Made by a program: the position numbers and the translations under genes. Below the pieces are notes generated by a model. That model was not told the origin of the DNA and did not search any database. It saw nothing but the letters and a program-made list of their open reading frames with translations. From positions 1 through 64,000 of the forward strand of contig NZ_CALSFU010000014.1 in NCBI RefSeq assembly GCF_943737005.1: DNA of 64,000 bases. The letters are read 5' to 3'. Below, in pieces: positions 9,537 to 18,339 of this stretch; position 1 is the first letter of the stretch, and each line of letters starts with the position of its first letter. This DNA is from Achromobacter sp. Marseille-Q4962. Lineage in GTDB: Bacteria > Pseudomonadota > Gammaproteobacteria > Burkholderiales > Burkholderiaceae_B.

Positions 9537-10303
9537 GCCGCCGTCTCCGCCGGGCCGAGGCCCAGGTAGGCCTGCTGCACGATTGGCGAGGCGATGACCG
9601 CCGCGGGTTCGCCGTCGGCCATCAGCCTGCCGTTGTGCAGTACCACGATGCGGTCGGCGAGTTCGCGCACCACGTCCATCTTGTGTTCCACGAGCAGGAT
9701 GGTCTTCGACGGATCGGACTTGATCTCGCGGATCAGTTCCAGCACGACGGGCACGTCGTCCACGCTCATGCCGGCCGTGGGCTCGTCGAACATGAACACC
9801 CGGGGCTCCAGCGCCACCAGCATCGCGATCTCCAGCTTGCGCTGGTCGCCGTGGGGCAGGTCGGCAGCATGCTGGTCGCGGCGGGCGGACAGGCGGGTGC
9901 GCGCGAGCAGCATGTCGGCGCGCTCGATCAGGCCGCGGTCGGCATTCCAGGTGCGCCAGAACCGGATCTGGCGCCATCCCGTGCCCTGCCGGCGCGACTG
10001 CAGCGCCAGCCGCACGTTCTCGTGCACGCTCAGGCGCGGAAACAGCTGCGTCAACTGGAAGGCGCGGCCCAGGCCGGCGTGCATGCGCGCGGCGGCGCCC
10101 AGCGGCGTGAGATCGCGCCCCTCCAGCCGCACCGTGCCGGAGCTGGCGCGCAACTGGCCCGAAATGAGATTGAAGTAGGTGGTCTTGCCCGCGCCGTTCG
10201 GGCCGACGATGGCGGTCAGGGTGCCAGGCGCGTAGCTGCAACTGACATCGTTGACGGCCACGTGCCCGCCGAAACGGACGGTGAGCGATCGGGTTTCCAG
10301 CAT
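9533..10303 (-). CDS. livG: ABC transporter ATP-binding protein (LivG family)
   Basis: The 256-residue ATPase has Walker A GPNGAGKTT (34-42), Q-loop AFQLTQLFP, Walker B VFMFDEPTAGM (169-179) and the H-loop Lys-rich VEHKMDVV. The ABC signature reads LPHGDQRKLEIA (149-160), with Pro where relatives commonly have Ser (LSHGDQR). The family tolerates change at this position, for example Ala in E. coli LivG. Overlap with livF by 4 bases indicates operon organisation. Confidence 0.93.
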   Translation of the reverse strand: MLETRSLTVRFGGHVAVNDVSCSYAPGTLTAIVGPNGAGKTTYFNLISGQLRASSGTVRLEGRDLTPLGAAARMHAGLGRAFQLTQLFPRLSVHENVRLALQSRRQGTGWRQIRFWRTWNADRGLIERADMLLARTRLSARRDQHAADLPHGDQRKLEIAMLVALEPRVFMFDEPTAGMSVDDVPVVLELIREIKSDPSKTILLVEHKMDVVRELADRIVVLHNGRLMADGEPAAVIASPIVQQAYLGLGPAETAA

Positions 10304-10318
10304 GGGGCGGGCGCGGAT

Positions 10319-11491
10319 TCAGCGCTTGTTCTGGATCGGCACCGACATCTGGTCCGGCGTGATTTCCCTGACCAGGTCCTGCACGGCCCAGGGCACCGAC
10401 GGATCGTTCTTGATGCGGAAGTGGTACATGGACTGCATGGCCTGGTGATCCTCGGGCCGGAACGTCATCTTGCCCTTGGGCGTGTCGAAGCTCATGCCTT
10501 CCATGGCCTTGATCAGCGTGTCGGTATCGGCGTTGCCGCCGGTCTTGGCCAGCGCCTGCACGATCGCGATGCCGGCGGACATGCCGCCCGCGGTGAAGAA
10601 GTCGGGCGGCTGGCCGTAGCGCTTCTGGTGTTCCGCTACCAGCCAGTCGTTGACCGGATTCTTCGGGATGCCGTAGTAGTAATAGGTCGCGCCTTCCATG
10701 CCGGCCAGCGATTTCAGCGGCGTCATGGCCGCCAGCGTGTTGCCCCCCGTGGCGATTTCGATGCCGAAGCGCTTGGGGTCGAGGTCGGCGATCTTGAACG
10801 GGTTGCCCGCGCCCGCCCAGAGAATGAAGATGATCTTGCGGCCTGGCTGGTTCTTCAGGGCGTCGAACAGCCGCTGTCCGCCCGCGGTGAAGTCGGTGGC
10901 GTTGGCGGGCAGATACTCTTCATGCACGATCCTGGCGTGTTTCAGCGCGCTCTTGAACGCCTTCACGCCGTCGCGGCCGAAGGCGTAGTCCTGCGTCAGC
11001 ATGCCGATCGAGGTGCCCGGCTGGTCGAACGCGACCGCGTTGGCGATGGCGTCCTGCGAGGAATTGCGGCCGGTGCGGAAGATGTACCGGTTCCACTTGT
11101 CGCCGGTGATCGAGTCGGCCACGGCCGGTTCCACCAGCAGGATCTTCTCGTATTCCTCGGCGATCGGCAGCATGGCCAGCGCGACGCCGGAAGAGGTGGG
11201 GCCGACCGCGATGTCGGCGCCGTCGTCGGCGTAGGCCGAGGCCAGCTGCGCGCGCGCCACGTCGGGCTTGCCCTGGTTGTCTTTCTCGATGACGCGGATC
11301 TTGCGGCCAGCGACCGTCATGGTGCCGTGGGTCGCGTACTCCAGGCCGAGCATGAGGCCGTTCTGGGTCTGCCTGGCGTAGGCTTCCAGCGGGCCCGTCT
11401 TGTCATAGACGTGGGCCACGACGAAATCCTTGGCCGCCGCGGCGGAACTCATGCACAGGCCGGCCAGCGCGGCGAGCAGAATGCGTTTCAT
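10319..11491 (-). CDS. ABC transporter periplasmic substrate-binding protein (Leu/Ile/Val-binding type)
   Basis: The 390-residue protein opens with a clear signal peptide (MKRILLAALAGLCMSSAAAA, cleaved near residue 20) and continues with the type I periplasmic-binding fold seen in LivJ-like receptors (DFVVAHVYDKTGPLEAYARQ, YAFGRDGVKAFKSAL, ATGGNTLAAM). AGGAG stands upstream of the ATG at 11491. It captures the ligand for the LivHMGF importer encoded downstream. The ligand is unknown. The co-transcribed esterase-like hydrolase and the many aromatic residues are compatible with an acid or aromatic acid rather than a simple amino acid, but that is inference. Confidence 0.9.
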   Translation of the reverse strand: MKRILLAALAGLCMSSAAAAKDFVVAHVYDKTGPLEAYARQTQNGLMLGLEYATHGTMTVAGRKIRVIEKDNQGKPDVARAQLASAYADDGADIAVGPTSSGVALAMLPIAEEYEKILLVEPAVADSITGDKWNRYIFRTGRNSSQDAIANAVAFDQPGTSIGMLTQDYAFGRDGVKAFKSALKHARIVHEEYLPANATDFTAGGQRLFDALKNQPGRKIIFILWAGAGNPFKIADLDPKRFGIEIATGGNTLAAMTPLKSLAGMEGATYYYYGIPKNPVNDWLVAEHQKRYGQPPDFFTAGGMSAGIAIVQALAKTGGNADTDTLIKAMEGMSFDTPKGKMTFRPEDHQAMQSMYHFRIKNDPSVPWAVQDLVREITPDQMSVPIQNKR

Positions 11492-11505
11492 GGGGGTCTC
11501 CTGTA

Positions 11506-12381
11506 TCAGTGGCGGATGGCCGCCGCGTCTTCCGGCGTGGCCAGGAACCGGCCCACGGCGTCGATCTGGGGCGCCACGTTCAGGGCGGGCGCGTGGCCGC
11601 AATCGGGGAAGTCGATGCGCTGCGCGCGCGGGCCGCGCCGGGTCATGGCGTCGGCGACCTCGGGCGGCAGCAGGTCCGAGTCGACGCCGCGCAGCAGCAG
11701 GACGGGCAAGCGCAGCGAGTCGTATCCGTCCCAGCGGTCGTAGTCGGCGGGGTGGTGGCTGAACTGCCCGACGATGGCCGGGTCGTAGTGGGCGGTGACG
11801 CGCCCGTCGGGCAGGCGGCGCATGGAGGTCTCGGCCATCCTGCGCCATTGCTCGTCGCTTTGCCAGCCATAGGGCTTGTAGGCGGCGCGCAGCCAGGCCT
11901 CGAGCTCGGTGACCGTGTCGAAGGCCGGCGGGGCGCCGGCGTAGTCCAGGATGCGGCGGACCGCGGCTTGCGGCAGCTCGGGGCCGATGTCGTTGACCAC
12001 CAGGTGCGAGATCCGGCCGCGCAGCGTGGTCGCGGCGGCGTGCATGCCCGTCGCGCCGCCCATCGACGTGCCCACCCAGCGCACGCGTGTCAGCGACAGG
12101 CCGTCGAGCAGGGCGCGGGCCAGCGCGGCATAGAAGTCCAGCCGGTATTCGGCGACCGGGTCGGGGCTCCATTGCGACAGGCCGCGGCCGATCGTGTCGG
12201 GGCAGATGACGCGGTAGCTGTCGGCCAGCGCCCGGGCCAGTTCGTCGAAATCGCGTCCCGTGCGGGCCAGGCCGTGCCACATGATGACGGCCGGGGCGTC
12301 GGCCGCGCCCCATTCCATATAGTGCAGCTCGCGGCCCTCGCAACGCAGGTAGCGCGAAGCCGGCACGGGCGCGTTCGCCAT
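11506..12381 (-). CDS. Alpha/beta hydrolase
   Basis: The 291-residue protein has the oxyanion-hole motif WHGLART (residues 35-41), the nucleophile elbow GTSMGG with Ser106, a probable acid in GVDSDLL (Asp234 or 236) and the catalytic His263 in DCGHAPALN. The start at 12381 is preceded by GGAGGAG; the longer frame to 12486 has no support. It is the first gene of the operon with the ABC importer (14 bases before the binding protein) and faces the AraC gene. It probably hydrolyses an ester or a ring-cleavage product of the imported compound, but the substrate is unknown. Confidence 0.88.
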   Translation of the reverse strand: MANAPVPASRYLRCEGRELHYMEWGAADAPAVIMWHGLARTGRDFDELARALADSYRVICPDTIGRGLSQWSPDPVAEYRLDFYAALARALLDGLSLTRVRWVGTSMGGATGMHAAATTLRGRISHLVVNDIGPELPQAAVRRILDYAGAPPAFDTVTELEAWLRAAYKPYGWQSDEQWRRMAETSMRRLPDGRVTAHYDPAIVGQFSHHPADYDRWDGYDSLRLPVLLLRGVDSDLLPPEVADAMTRRGPRAQRIDFPDCGHAPALNVAPQIDAVGRFLATPEDAAAIRH

Positions 12382-12440
12382 GGGTCTCCTCCCGGGTTGT
12401 CCAGGTTGTGTGCTTATCGGGCTGAATATAGACTTGCGCC

Positions 12441-12461
12441 AGGCGCGCCTACAAGGCGCGC
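12441..12461. promoter_or_regulatory. Direct repeat in the hydrolase-araC divergent region
   Basis: AGGCGCGC occurs at 12441-12448 and again at 12454-12461, a 13-base step, in the 168-base region between the two divergent starts. AraC-type activators often bind direct repeats about 10-21 bases apart, so these are candidate sites. GC-rich octamers are common by chance in this genome. Confidence 0.25.
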
Positions 12462-12549
12462 GACGCCCCAGAGCAGGGTGAGTCAAGAATATGTAGACGC
12501 AGGATCACGAGCGCCCGGCGCCGATACCCGCGTCCAAGGAGACCGCGCC

Positions 12550-13524
12550 ATGCCCGATACGGAATTCGCCATTTCGGCCGGCGCCGGCCCCGGCCGGCGC
12601 GCCGCGTGGCGCGCCGCGCTGTCGGATGCGTTCGGCCCGTTCGAGGTGCATCACGGCGATGCGGGAGATTTCGCGGGGCATCTGCGCTACGTGCGCCGCG
12701 CCAGCCTCCAGTTCAACGATCTCCACTACCAGGGACAGAAACTCGAGCGCACCGCGGGCAACGTGTCGCGGCTGGACCAGGAGTTCTACACCTTCGGCCT
12801 GCCGCTGGCCGGACCCCTGGCGGTGCGGCAGCGGGGGCGGGAATTCCAGGTCGAGCCGGGCTGCGTGTACCTGATGAACCAGAGCCTGCCCTACCAGGCC
12901 ACGGCGCAGGGCGCCGCGGGCTACCGCAGCCTGAGCGTGTCGTTTCCGCGCAGCGCGCTGGCGCAGCGGGACTCCCGCGTCGGCGCATTCCACAAGCTGC
13001 GCGTGGACGACGGCTCGCCGCGCGGCGCGCTGCTGGCCAGCTACATGGAGCATCTGTTCAGCGGCATCGGAAGCTGGTCGGATGCCGAGGTCGCGGAACT
13101 CGGCGAGCGGCTGATCGACCTGATCGTGCTTTTCCTGGTGCAGCCGGGGCAGGGGCAGGCGTCGGAGGCCGACAGCAGCGTGACCGTGGCGCACCGGCAG
13201 CGGGCGCTGGCCTACATCCGCCAGCACCTGGCGGACCCGGCGCTCTCGCCGCAGCGCGTGGCGCAGGGCTGCGGCGTGTCCGTGGCGTATCTGCACCGCA
13301 TCCTGCGCGCGGGCGGCCTGACGGCGGAGTCCTTCATTTTCGAGCAGCGGCTCGAGAGGTGCCGAGAGCTGCTGCTGAGTCCGCGGCATCGCCATCGCAG
13401 CATCGCGGAGCTGGCCTACCAGGCGGGCTTTGCGCATCCCTCGCATTTCAGCCGCCTGTTCAAGCGCCGTTTCGGCATGACGCCGCGCGACCTGCGGGCC
13501 GCGGGGGACGGTCGGCCGGACTGA
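12550..13524 (+). CDS. AraC-family transcriptional regulator
   Basis: The 324-residue protein has an N-terminal ligand-binding-like half (residues about 10-190, AraC-binding-like, with RQRGREFQVEPGCVYLMNQ) and a C-terminal double helix-turn-helix (about 218-320) with QRVAQGCGVSVAYLHRIL and the family signature SIAELAYQAGFAHPSHFSRLFKRRFGMTPRDLR. AAGGAG precedes the ATG at 12550. It is transcribed away from the hydrolase/ABC operon and is its most likely activator. The inducer is unknown. Confidence 0.92.
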   Translation: MPDTEFAISAGAGPGRRAAWRAALSDAFGPFEVHHGDAGDFAGHLRYVRRASLQFNDLHYQGQKLERTAGNVSRLDQEFYTFGLPLAGPLAVRQRGREFQVEPGCVYLMNQSLPYQATAQGAAGYRSLSVSFPRSALAQRDSRVGAFHKLRVDDGSPRGALLASYMEHLFSGIGSWSDAEVAELGERLIDLIVLFLVQPGQGQASEADSSVTVAHRQRALAYIRQHLADPALSPQRVAQGCGVSVAYLHRILRAGGLTAESFIFEQRLERCRELLLSPRHRHRSIAELAYQAGFAHPSHFSRLFKRRFGMTPRDLRAAGDGRPD

Positions 13525-13539
13525 GCGCGCGGCCGCCGA

Positions 13540-13570
13540 CAAAAAAGCCCCGGACGGCGACGTCCGGGGC
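13540..13570 (-). terminator. Terminator of the aldehyde dehydrogenase gene
   Basis: GCCCCGGACG (13547-13556) and CGTCCGGGGC (13561-13570) form a 10-bp stem with a GCGA loop. On the minus strand the stem is followed by TTTTTT (from the A-run at 13541-13546), giving a strong terminator for the gene ending at 13594. It may also slow transcripts from araC. Confidence 0.85.
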
Positions 13571-13593
13571 CCGGGTATTGCGCTGCGGCAGGG

Positions 13594-15021
13594 TCAGATG
13601 TGCGTGATGAATTTCGTGACCAGGTAGCCGTCGAAGGTTTCGAGGCCGCCTTCGCTGCCGATGCCGCTGTCCTTGATGCCGCCGAACGGCGTCTCGGCCA
13701 GGGCGCTGCCGAAGTGGTTGATGTTCACCATGCCGGCTTCCAGGCCGTTGGACACCTTGGTGGCCGTCTGCAGCGAATTGGTGAACACGTATGACGAGAG
13801 GCCGAAGGGCAGGCTGTTGGCCCGCTTGAGGACTTCTTCGGTGTCGGTGAAGCGCACGACCGGCGCGACCGGGCCGAACGGCTCTTCCGTCATCAGCATG
13901 GAGTTGTCGGGCAGGTCGGTGATGACGGTGGGCGCGAAGAAGAAGCCCTTGCGGTCCAGCGGCCCGCCGCCCAGCACGACCTTGCCGCCGTGCTTCGCGG
14001 CGTCGTCCACGAAGGTGGTCATGGCCGGCACGCGGCGCTCGTGCGCCAGCGGGCCCATTTCGGTGCCCTGTTCGAGGCCGTCGCCCACCTTGATGTTCTT
14101 GAGCACTTCGGTGAAGCGGGCCAGGAACTGCTCGTAGGCGCCGTTCTGCACGTAGAAGCGGGTGGGCGAGACGCACACCTGGCCGGCGTTGCGGATCTTG
14201 AACTTGGCCAGCATCTGGGCCGCGCGGTCGATGTCGGCGTCGTCGAACACCAGTACCGGCGAGTGGCCGCCCAGCTCCATGGTGACGCGCTTCATGTGTG
14301 CGCCGGCCAGCGCCGCCAGCTGCTTGCCCACCGGCACCGAGCCGGTGAACGACACCTTGCGCACGATGGGCGAACGGATCAGGTAGTCGGAGATCTTGGC
14401 GGGCTCGCCCCAGACGATGTTCAGGCAGCCCTTGGGCAGGCCGGCCTCGTGGAACATGCGGGCGATGGCCATGACGGCGGATGGCGAATCTTCGGGACCC
14501 TTCAGCACGACCGTGCAACCGGCGCCCAGCGCCGCCGCGATCTTGCGGATGGCCTGGTTGTACGGGAAGTTCCAGGGCGTGAACGCCGCGCACACGCCGA
14601 TGGGCTCGCGCACCACGATCTGGCGCACGTCGGGGTTGCGGGGCGGGATGACGCGCCCGTAGATGCGGCGGCATTCCTCGGCGTGCCAGTCGGCGTGCTC
14701 GGAGCACGAGGCGACTTCGCCCACGGCCTCGGCCAGGGGCTTGCCCTGGTCCAGCGTCATGTTGCGGCCGATTTCCTGGGCGCGCTCGCGCGAAAGCTGG
14801 CCTACCTTGCGCAGGATGGCCGAGCGTTCCATGGGAGAGGTTTTCTTCCAGGATTCGAAGGCGCGCTGGGCGGCCGCCAGGGCGCGGTCCAGATCGGCTT
14901 CGGTTGCGTGAGGCAGCTGGCCCAGCACTTCGAGCGTGGCCGGGTTGATGACGTCCTGGGTGCGCCTGCCCTCGCCGGCGATGAATTCGCCGTCGATATA
15001 CAGCGCCAACTGTTCATACAT
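13594..15021 (-). CDS. NAD(P)-dependent aldehyde dehydrogenase (succinate-semialdehyde type)
   Basis: The 475-residue enzyme has every ALDH landmark: the PWNFPYN active-site Asn (149-155), the SFTGSVPVG cofactor motif (225-233), the general base Glu249 in MELGGHSP and the nucleophile Cys283 in [12 protein letters not shown]. Length and sequence place it near the succinate-semialdehyde/glutarate-semialdehyde dehydrogenases, though specificity is not fixed by these motifs. It could oxidise an aldehyde formed from the substrate handled by the adjacent importer operon, but it lies on its own transcript. Confidence 0.92.
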   Translation of the reverse strand: MYEQLALYIDGEFIAGEGRRTQDVINPATLEVLGQLPHATEADLDRALAAAQRAFESWKKTSPMERSAILRKVGQLSRERAQEIGRNMTLDQGKPLAEAVGEVASCSEHADWHAEECRRIYGRVIPPRNPDVRQIVVREPIGVCAAFTPWNFPYNQAIRKIAAALGAGCTVVLKGPEDSPSAVMAIARMFHEAGLPKGCLNIVWGEPAKISDYLIRSPIVRKVSFTGSVPVGKQLAALAGAHMKRVTMELGGHSPVLVFDDADIDRAAQMLAKFKIRNAGQVCVSPTRFYVQNGAYEQFLARFTEVLKNIKVGDGLEQGTEMGPLAHERRVPAMTTFVDDAAKHGGKVVLGGGPLDRKGFFFAPTVITDLPDNSMLMTEEPFGPVAPVVRFTDTEEVLKRANSLPFGLSSYVFTNSLQTATKVSNGLEAGMVNINHFGSALAETPFGGIKDSGIGSEGGLETFDGYLVTKFITHI

Positions 15022-15224
15022 GCCTGTCTTTCCTTGCGAAATAGGGGTTGGATAGCAAAGGTCGCGAACGCGTCGCCCACGCCAGTCTAAACCAGGTTGT
15101 ATGACGAGGGGAGATCCATTGCGCGCCGCGAGCCTGGGGCCAATGCGGGGGCCGGAGCCTTGCGCGGCCGGGCGGTGGCCGACACAATGTAGCGCGTCGC
15201 CCCGTTTTCGGACCTTGAAGCGCT

Positions 15225-15980
15225 GTGCAACCCATAGACCAGAATCCGCCCGTCAAGCCCAGCCTGTACAGCAGAATCGTCTTTCGTTTCATCGATTGGT
15301 TGCACCACCGGATCGCGCAGGCATCCCTGGTCGGCGATCGTCCTATTTTCGATAACAACCAGTTTCCCTGGGTCCGGGACCTGGAGGCGCAGGCGCCCGC
15401 CATCCGGGCCGAACTCGACAGCCTGCTGGCCGAGCGCCAGAACCTTCCCTCCTTTCACGAGATCTCGCCCGACGTGGGCATGATCACGTCGGACGACCAA
15501 TGGAAGACCTTCGTCTTCCTGGGCTACGGCCTGCGTTCCGAGCGCAACCTGGCGCGTTGCCCCGCCACGGCGCGGGCGCTGCGCCGCATTCCGGGGGTGC
15601 GCACCGCGTTCTTCTCCATCCTGGAGCCGGGCAAGCGCATTCCCCTGCATACCGGCCCATACAACGGCGTGCTGCGCCTGCACCTGGGGCTGGTGGTCCC
15701 GCAGCCGTCGGAGCGCTGCTGGATCGAGGTGGGCGGGCAGCGCTACAGCTGGAAGGAAAACGAGGCAGTGGTGTTCGACGACCTGTATCCGCACCAGGTC
15801 CACAACGACACCGACGGGCTGCGCGCGGTGCTGTTCGTGGATTTCGAGCGGCCGTGCCGGGCGCCGGTGCGCTGGCTGAACCGCCTGGTCCTGCTGGCCG
15901 CGCCCTTCACCGACGAAATCCGCCGCGGCAAAGCCAACCAGGCTGCCTGGGAGCGGCGTTACTACCAGCCCAAGAACTAG
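15225..15980 (+). CDS. Aspartyl/asparaginyl beta-hydroxylase family oxygenase (LpxO-like)
   Basis: The 251-residue protein is a 2-oxoglutarate/Fe(II) oxygenase. Probable iron ligands are His142 ([10 protein letters not shown]) and His190 ([11 protein letters not shown]), and Arg200 (LRAVLFVD) would hold 2-oxoglutarate, by comparison with AspH. The core [19 protein letters not shown] resembles LpxO, which 2-hydroxylates lipid A acyl chains in Salmonella. LpxO usually has an N-terminal membrane segment; here [14 protein letters not shown] is only weakly amphipathic. The start is a GTG with a poor SD, so the N-terminus is uncertain. It could act on lipid A, ornithine lipids or a protein. Confidence 0.82.
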   Translation: MQPIDQNPPVKPSLYSRIVFRFIDWLHHRIAQASLVGDRPIFDNNQFPWVRDLEAQAPAIRAELDSLLAERQNLPSFHEISPDVGMITSDDQWKTFVFLGYGLRSERNLARCPATARALRRIPGVRTAFFSILEPGKRIPLHTGPYNGVLRLHLGLVVPQPSERCWIEVGGQRYSWKENEAVVFDDLYPHQVHNDTDGLRAVLFVDFERPCRAPVRWLNRLVLLAAPFTDEIRRGKANQAAWERRYYQPKN

Positions 15981-16350
15981 GGACGCATTGCGGGCGCTGC
16001 CGGCTGTGGCGTATCTGCTTAATTTTTCAGCAAAAGCCCTTGCGTTTCATGGGCGGGCGGGATAGAATCAACAGCTTTCCCAGATTGTCGGTTGGGTATA
16101 AGGGCGTCTTTGCCGCGCAAAGCGTGGTGCAAAGGCAAACGAAGCCGATCGGCACGTTGGGGGAATACCCGCAGGATTTCAACCCAGGGTCGTTGCGTTG
16201 CCAACCCGCCGCAAGTTGCGCTGCCAAGCAGCCCAGCGCCGCGGCAAACAAGCAGGGCGGCTGACCTGACGGGACCAAAACTGGCAGGAATTGCAGTGTT
16301 CCCTTGGTGGGGAAAACCGTATTTCCAGTTAAGTTGGAACAGGAAAAATC
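15981..16350 (+). other. Non-coding promoter and leader region before rplN
   Basis: This 370-base gap has no credible gene. It contains a sigma70-like promoter (16040-16068) and about 275 bases of leader. Near its 3' end TTCCC (16299-16303) pairs with GGGAA (16310-16314), enclosed by AACTGG (16279-16284) and CCAGTT (16325-16330). The SD AGGA (16341-16344) lies 6 bases before the rplN ATG. The enclosing helix ends 10 bases before the SD, so it could affect ribosome access. Confidence 0.65.
16040..16068 (+). promoter_or_regulatory. Predicted promoter of the spc operon
   Basis: TTGCGT (16040-16045) and TAGAAT (16063-16068) are separated by 17 bases, the optimal sigma70 spacing. The site stands in a relatively AT-rich stretch about 60 bases after the hydroxylase stop. 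It would supply the transcription that the rest of the ribosomal cluster can no longer receive from the S10 promoter. Confidence 0.7.
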
Positions 16351-16719
16351 ATGATCCAAATGCAGACCACGCTGGACGTGGCCGATAACACTGGTGCGCG
16401 TCACGTCATGTGCATTAAGGTGCTCGGTGGCTCCAAGCGCCGTTATGCCGGTATCGGCGACATCATCAAGGTGAGCGTCAAAGATGCGGCTCCGCGCGGA
16501 CGCGTCAAGAAAGGCGAAATCTACAATGCCGTGGTGGTTCGTACCGCCAAGGGCGTGCGCCGTAAGGACGGTTCGCTGATTCGTTTCGGCGGCAATGCCG
16601 CCGTGTTGCTCAACGCCAAGCTGGAGCCCATCGGCACCCGCATCTTCGGACCCGTGACGCGCGAACTGCGTACCGAGAAGTTCATGAAGATCGTGTCGCT
16701 GGCCCCGGAAGTGCTGTAA
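16351..16719 (+). CDS. rplN: 50S ribosomal protein L14
   Basis: The 122-residue protein begins [27 protein letters not shown] and contains [28 protein letters not shown] and FGPVTRELR, all typical of L14. L14 forms intersubunit bridge B8 and binds the silencing factor RsfS. It opens the spc operon behind its own promoter. Confidence 0.98.
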   Translation: MIQMQTTLDVADNTGARHVMCIKVLGGSKRRYAGIGDIIKVSVKDAAPRGRVKKGEIYNAVVVRTAKGVRRKDGSLIRFGGNAAVLLNAKLEPIGTRIFGPVTRELRTEKFMKIVSLAPEVL

Positions 16720-16729
16720 GGAGCCCACG

Positions 16730-17050
16730 ATGCAGAACATTCGTAAAGGCGACGAAGTCATCGTCCTGACCGGCCGCGACAAGAAGCGTCGCGGCACCGT
16801 GCTGGCCCGCGTCGGCGCCGAGCACGTGCTGGTCGAAGGCGTCAACGTCGTCAAGAAGCACATGAAGGCCAATCCCATGGCCAACAACCCGGGTGGCATC
16901 GTCGAGAAGACCATGCCCATCCACGTGTCCAACGTGGCGCTCTTCAACCCCGCTACCGGTCGTGGCGACCGCGTCGGCGTCAAGGAAGTCGACGGCCGCA
17001 AGGTTCGCGTGTTCCGTTCCAATGGCGCCGTCGTCGGCGCCAAGGCGTAA
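16730..17050 (+). CDS. rplX: 50S ribosomal protein L24
   Basis: The 106-residue protein opens [25 protein letters not shown], a KOW domain, and continues [15 protein letters not shown] and [20 protein letters not shown] as in L24, an initiator of 50S assembly. AAGGAG overlaps the rplN stop. Confidence 0.97.
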   Translation: MQNIRKGDEVIVLTGRDKKRRGTVLARVGAEHVLVEGVNVVKKHMKANPMANNPGGIVEKTMPIHVSNVALFNPATGRGDRVGVKEVDGRKVRVFRSNGAVVGAKA

Positions 17051-17062
17051 GGGGCGAAAGAC

Positions 17063-17602
17063 ATGTCTCGTTTGCAAGATTTCTACAAGAACAAGGTCGT
17101 CGCCGACCTGCAAGCCAAGTTTGGCTACAAGAGCGTGATGGAAGTGCCGCGCATCACCAAGGTCACCCTGAACATGGGTGTCTCGGAAGCCGTGGCCGAC
17201 AAGAAGGTCATCGAGCACGCCGTTTCCGACCTGACGAAGATCGCCGGTCAGAAACCCGTCGTGACCAAGACCCGCAAGGCCATCGCCGGGTTCAAGATCC
17301 GCGAAAACTACCCGATCGGCTGCATGGTCACCCTGCGTGGCGAACGCATGTACGAATTCCTGGATCGCCTGGTTGCGGTCGCGCTGCCGCGCGTGCGCGA
17401 CTTCCGCGGTATCTCGGGTCGTGCGTTCGACGGCCGTGGCAACTACAACATCGGGGTGAAAGAGCAGATCATTTTCCCCGAAATCGAATACGACAAGATC
17501 GACGCGCTGCGTGGGCTGAATATCAGCATCACCACCACCGCGAAGACCGACGAAGAAGCCAAGGCGCTGCTGACCGCCTTCAGCTTCCCGTTCCGTAACT
17601 AA
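17063..17602 (+). CDS. rplE: 50S ribosomal protein L5
   Basis: The 179-residue protein contains [49 protein letters not shown] and [29 protein letters not shown], all L5 hallmarks. L5 anchors 5S rRNA in the central protuberance. AAGGGGCG serves as SD 12 bases downstream of rplX. Confidence 0.98.
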   Translation: MSRLQDFYKNKVVADLQAKFGYKSVMEVPRITKVTLNMGVSEAVADKKVIEHAVSDLTKIAGQKPVVTKTRKAIAGFKIRENYPIGCMVTLRGERMYEFLDRLVAVALPRVRDFRGISGRAFDGRGNYNIGVKEQIIFPEIEYDKIDALRGLNISITTTAKTDEEAKALLTAFSFPFRN

Positions 17603-17614
17603 GGGGCTGATGAC

Positions 17615-17920
17615 GTGGCTAAACTTTCCCTCATCAATCGCGACATCAAGCGCGCCAAGCTGGCCGACAAGTTCGCCGCCAAGCGCGCCGAACTGAAGGC
17701 GATCATCGACGACCAGTCGAAGACCGACGAAGAACGTTACCAGGCTCGGCTCAAGCTGCAACAGCTGCCGCGCAATGCCAACCCGACGCGTCAACGTAAC
17801 CGTTGCGTGGTCACCGGCCGTCCGCGCGGTGTCTTCCGCAAGTTCGGCCTGACGCGCCACAAACTGCGTGAAATGGCGATGAAGGGCGAAATCCCCGGCA
17901 TCACCAAGGCCAGCTGGTAG
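17615..17920 (+). CDS. rpsN: 30S ribosomal protein S14
   Basis: The 101-residue protein starts at GTG ([18 protein letters not shown]) and ends [26 protein letters not shown]. It is the long, zinc-free form of S14: the CxxC pairs of the zinc form are absent and only [12 protein letters not shown] is present. It is part of the 30S head. The rpsH SD overlaps its stop. Confidence 0.97.
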   Translation: MAKLSLINRDIKRAKLADKFAAKRAELKAIIDDQSKTDEERYQARLKLQQLPRNANPTRQRNRCVVTGRPRGVFRKFGLTRHKLREMAMKGEIPGITKASW

Positions 17921-17931
17921 GAGAAAGAATT

Positions 17932-18327
17932 ATGAGCATGAGCGATCCCATCGCCGATATGCTGACCCGCATTCGCAATGCGCAGCAAGTAGACAAAGCC
18001 ACGGTGAGCATGCCCTCCTCGAAGCTGAAGGTGGCCATCGCCACCGTGCTGAAGGACGAAGGCTACATCGACGGTTTCGAGATCAAGGGCACCCAGGCCA
18101 AGCCTGAGCTCGAGATCGCCCTGAAGTACTACGCTGGCCGCCCGGTTATCGAGCGCATCGAACGCGTTTCGCGTCCCGGCCTGCGCATCTACAAGGGCCG
18201 TACCAGTATTCCCCAGGTCATGAACGGCCTGGGCGTGGCTATCGTATCGACCTCGCGCGGCGTGATGACCGACCGCAAGGCCCGCGCCAACGGCGTGGGC
18301 GGCGAAGTGCTGTGCTACGTGGCCTAA
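17932..18327 (+). CDS. rpsH: 30S ribosomal protein S8
   Basis: The 131-residue protein has [15 protein letters not shown] at the N-terminus and the C-terminal signature [20 protein letters not shown]. In E. coli S8 represses the spc operon by binding the rplE start region. The first ATG (17932) has GGAG at an 8-base distance; a second in-frame ATG at 17938 has poorer spacing. Confidence 0.98.
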   Translation: MSMSDPIADMLTRIRNAQQVDKATVSMPSSKLKVAIATVLKDEGYIDGFEIKGTQAKPELEIALKYYAGRPVIERIERVSRPGLRIYKGRTSIPQVMNGLGVAIVSTSRGVMTDRKARANGVGGEVLCYVA

Positions 18328-18339
18328 GGAGAAATTCGA

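Noticed and set aside
11509-12549. Upstream extension of the AraC reading frame
   Set aside because: The frame runs antisense through the hydrolase gene; the AraC family length and the AAGGAG SD support the start at 12550.
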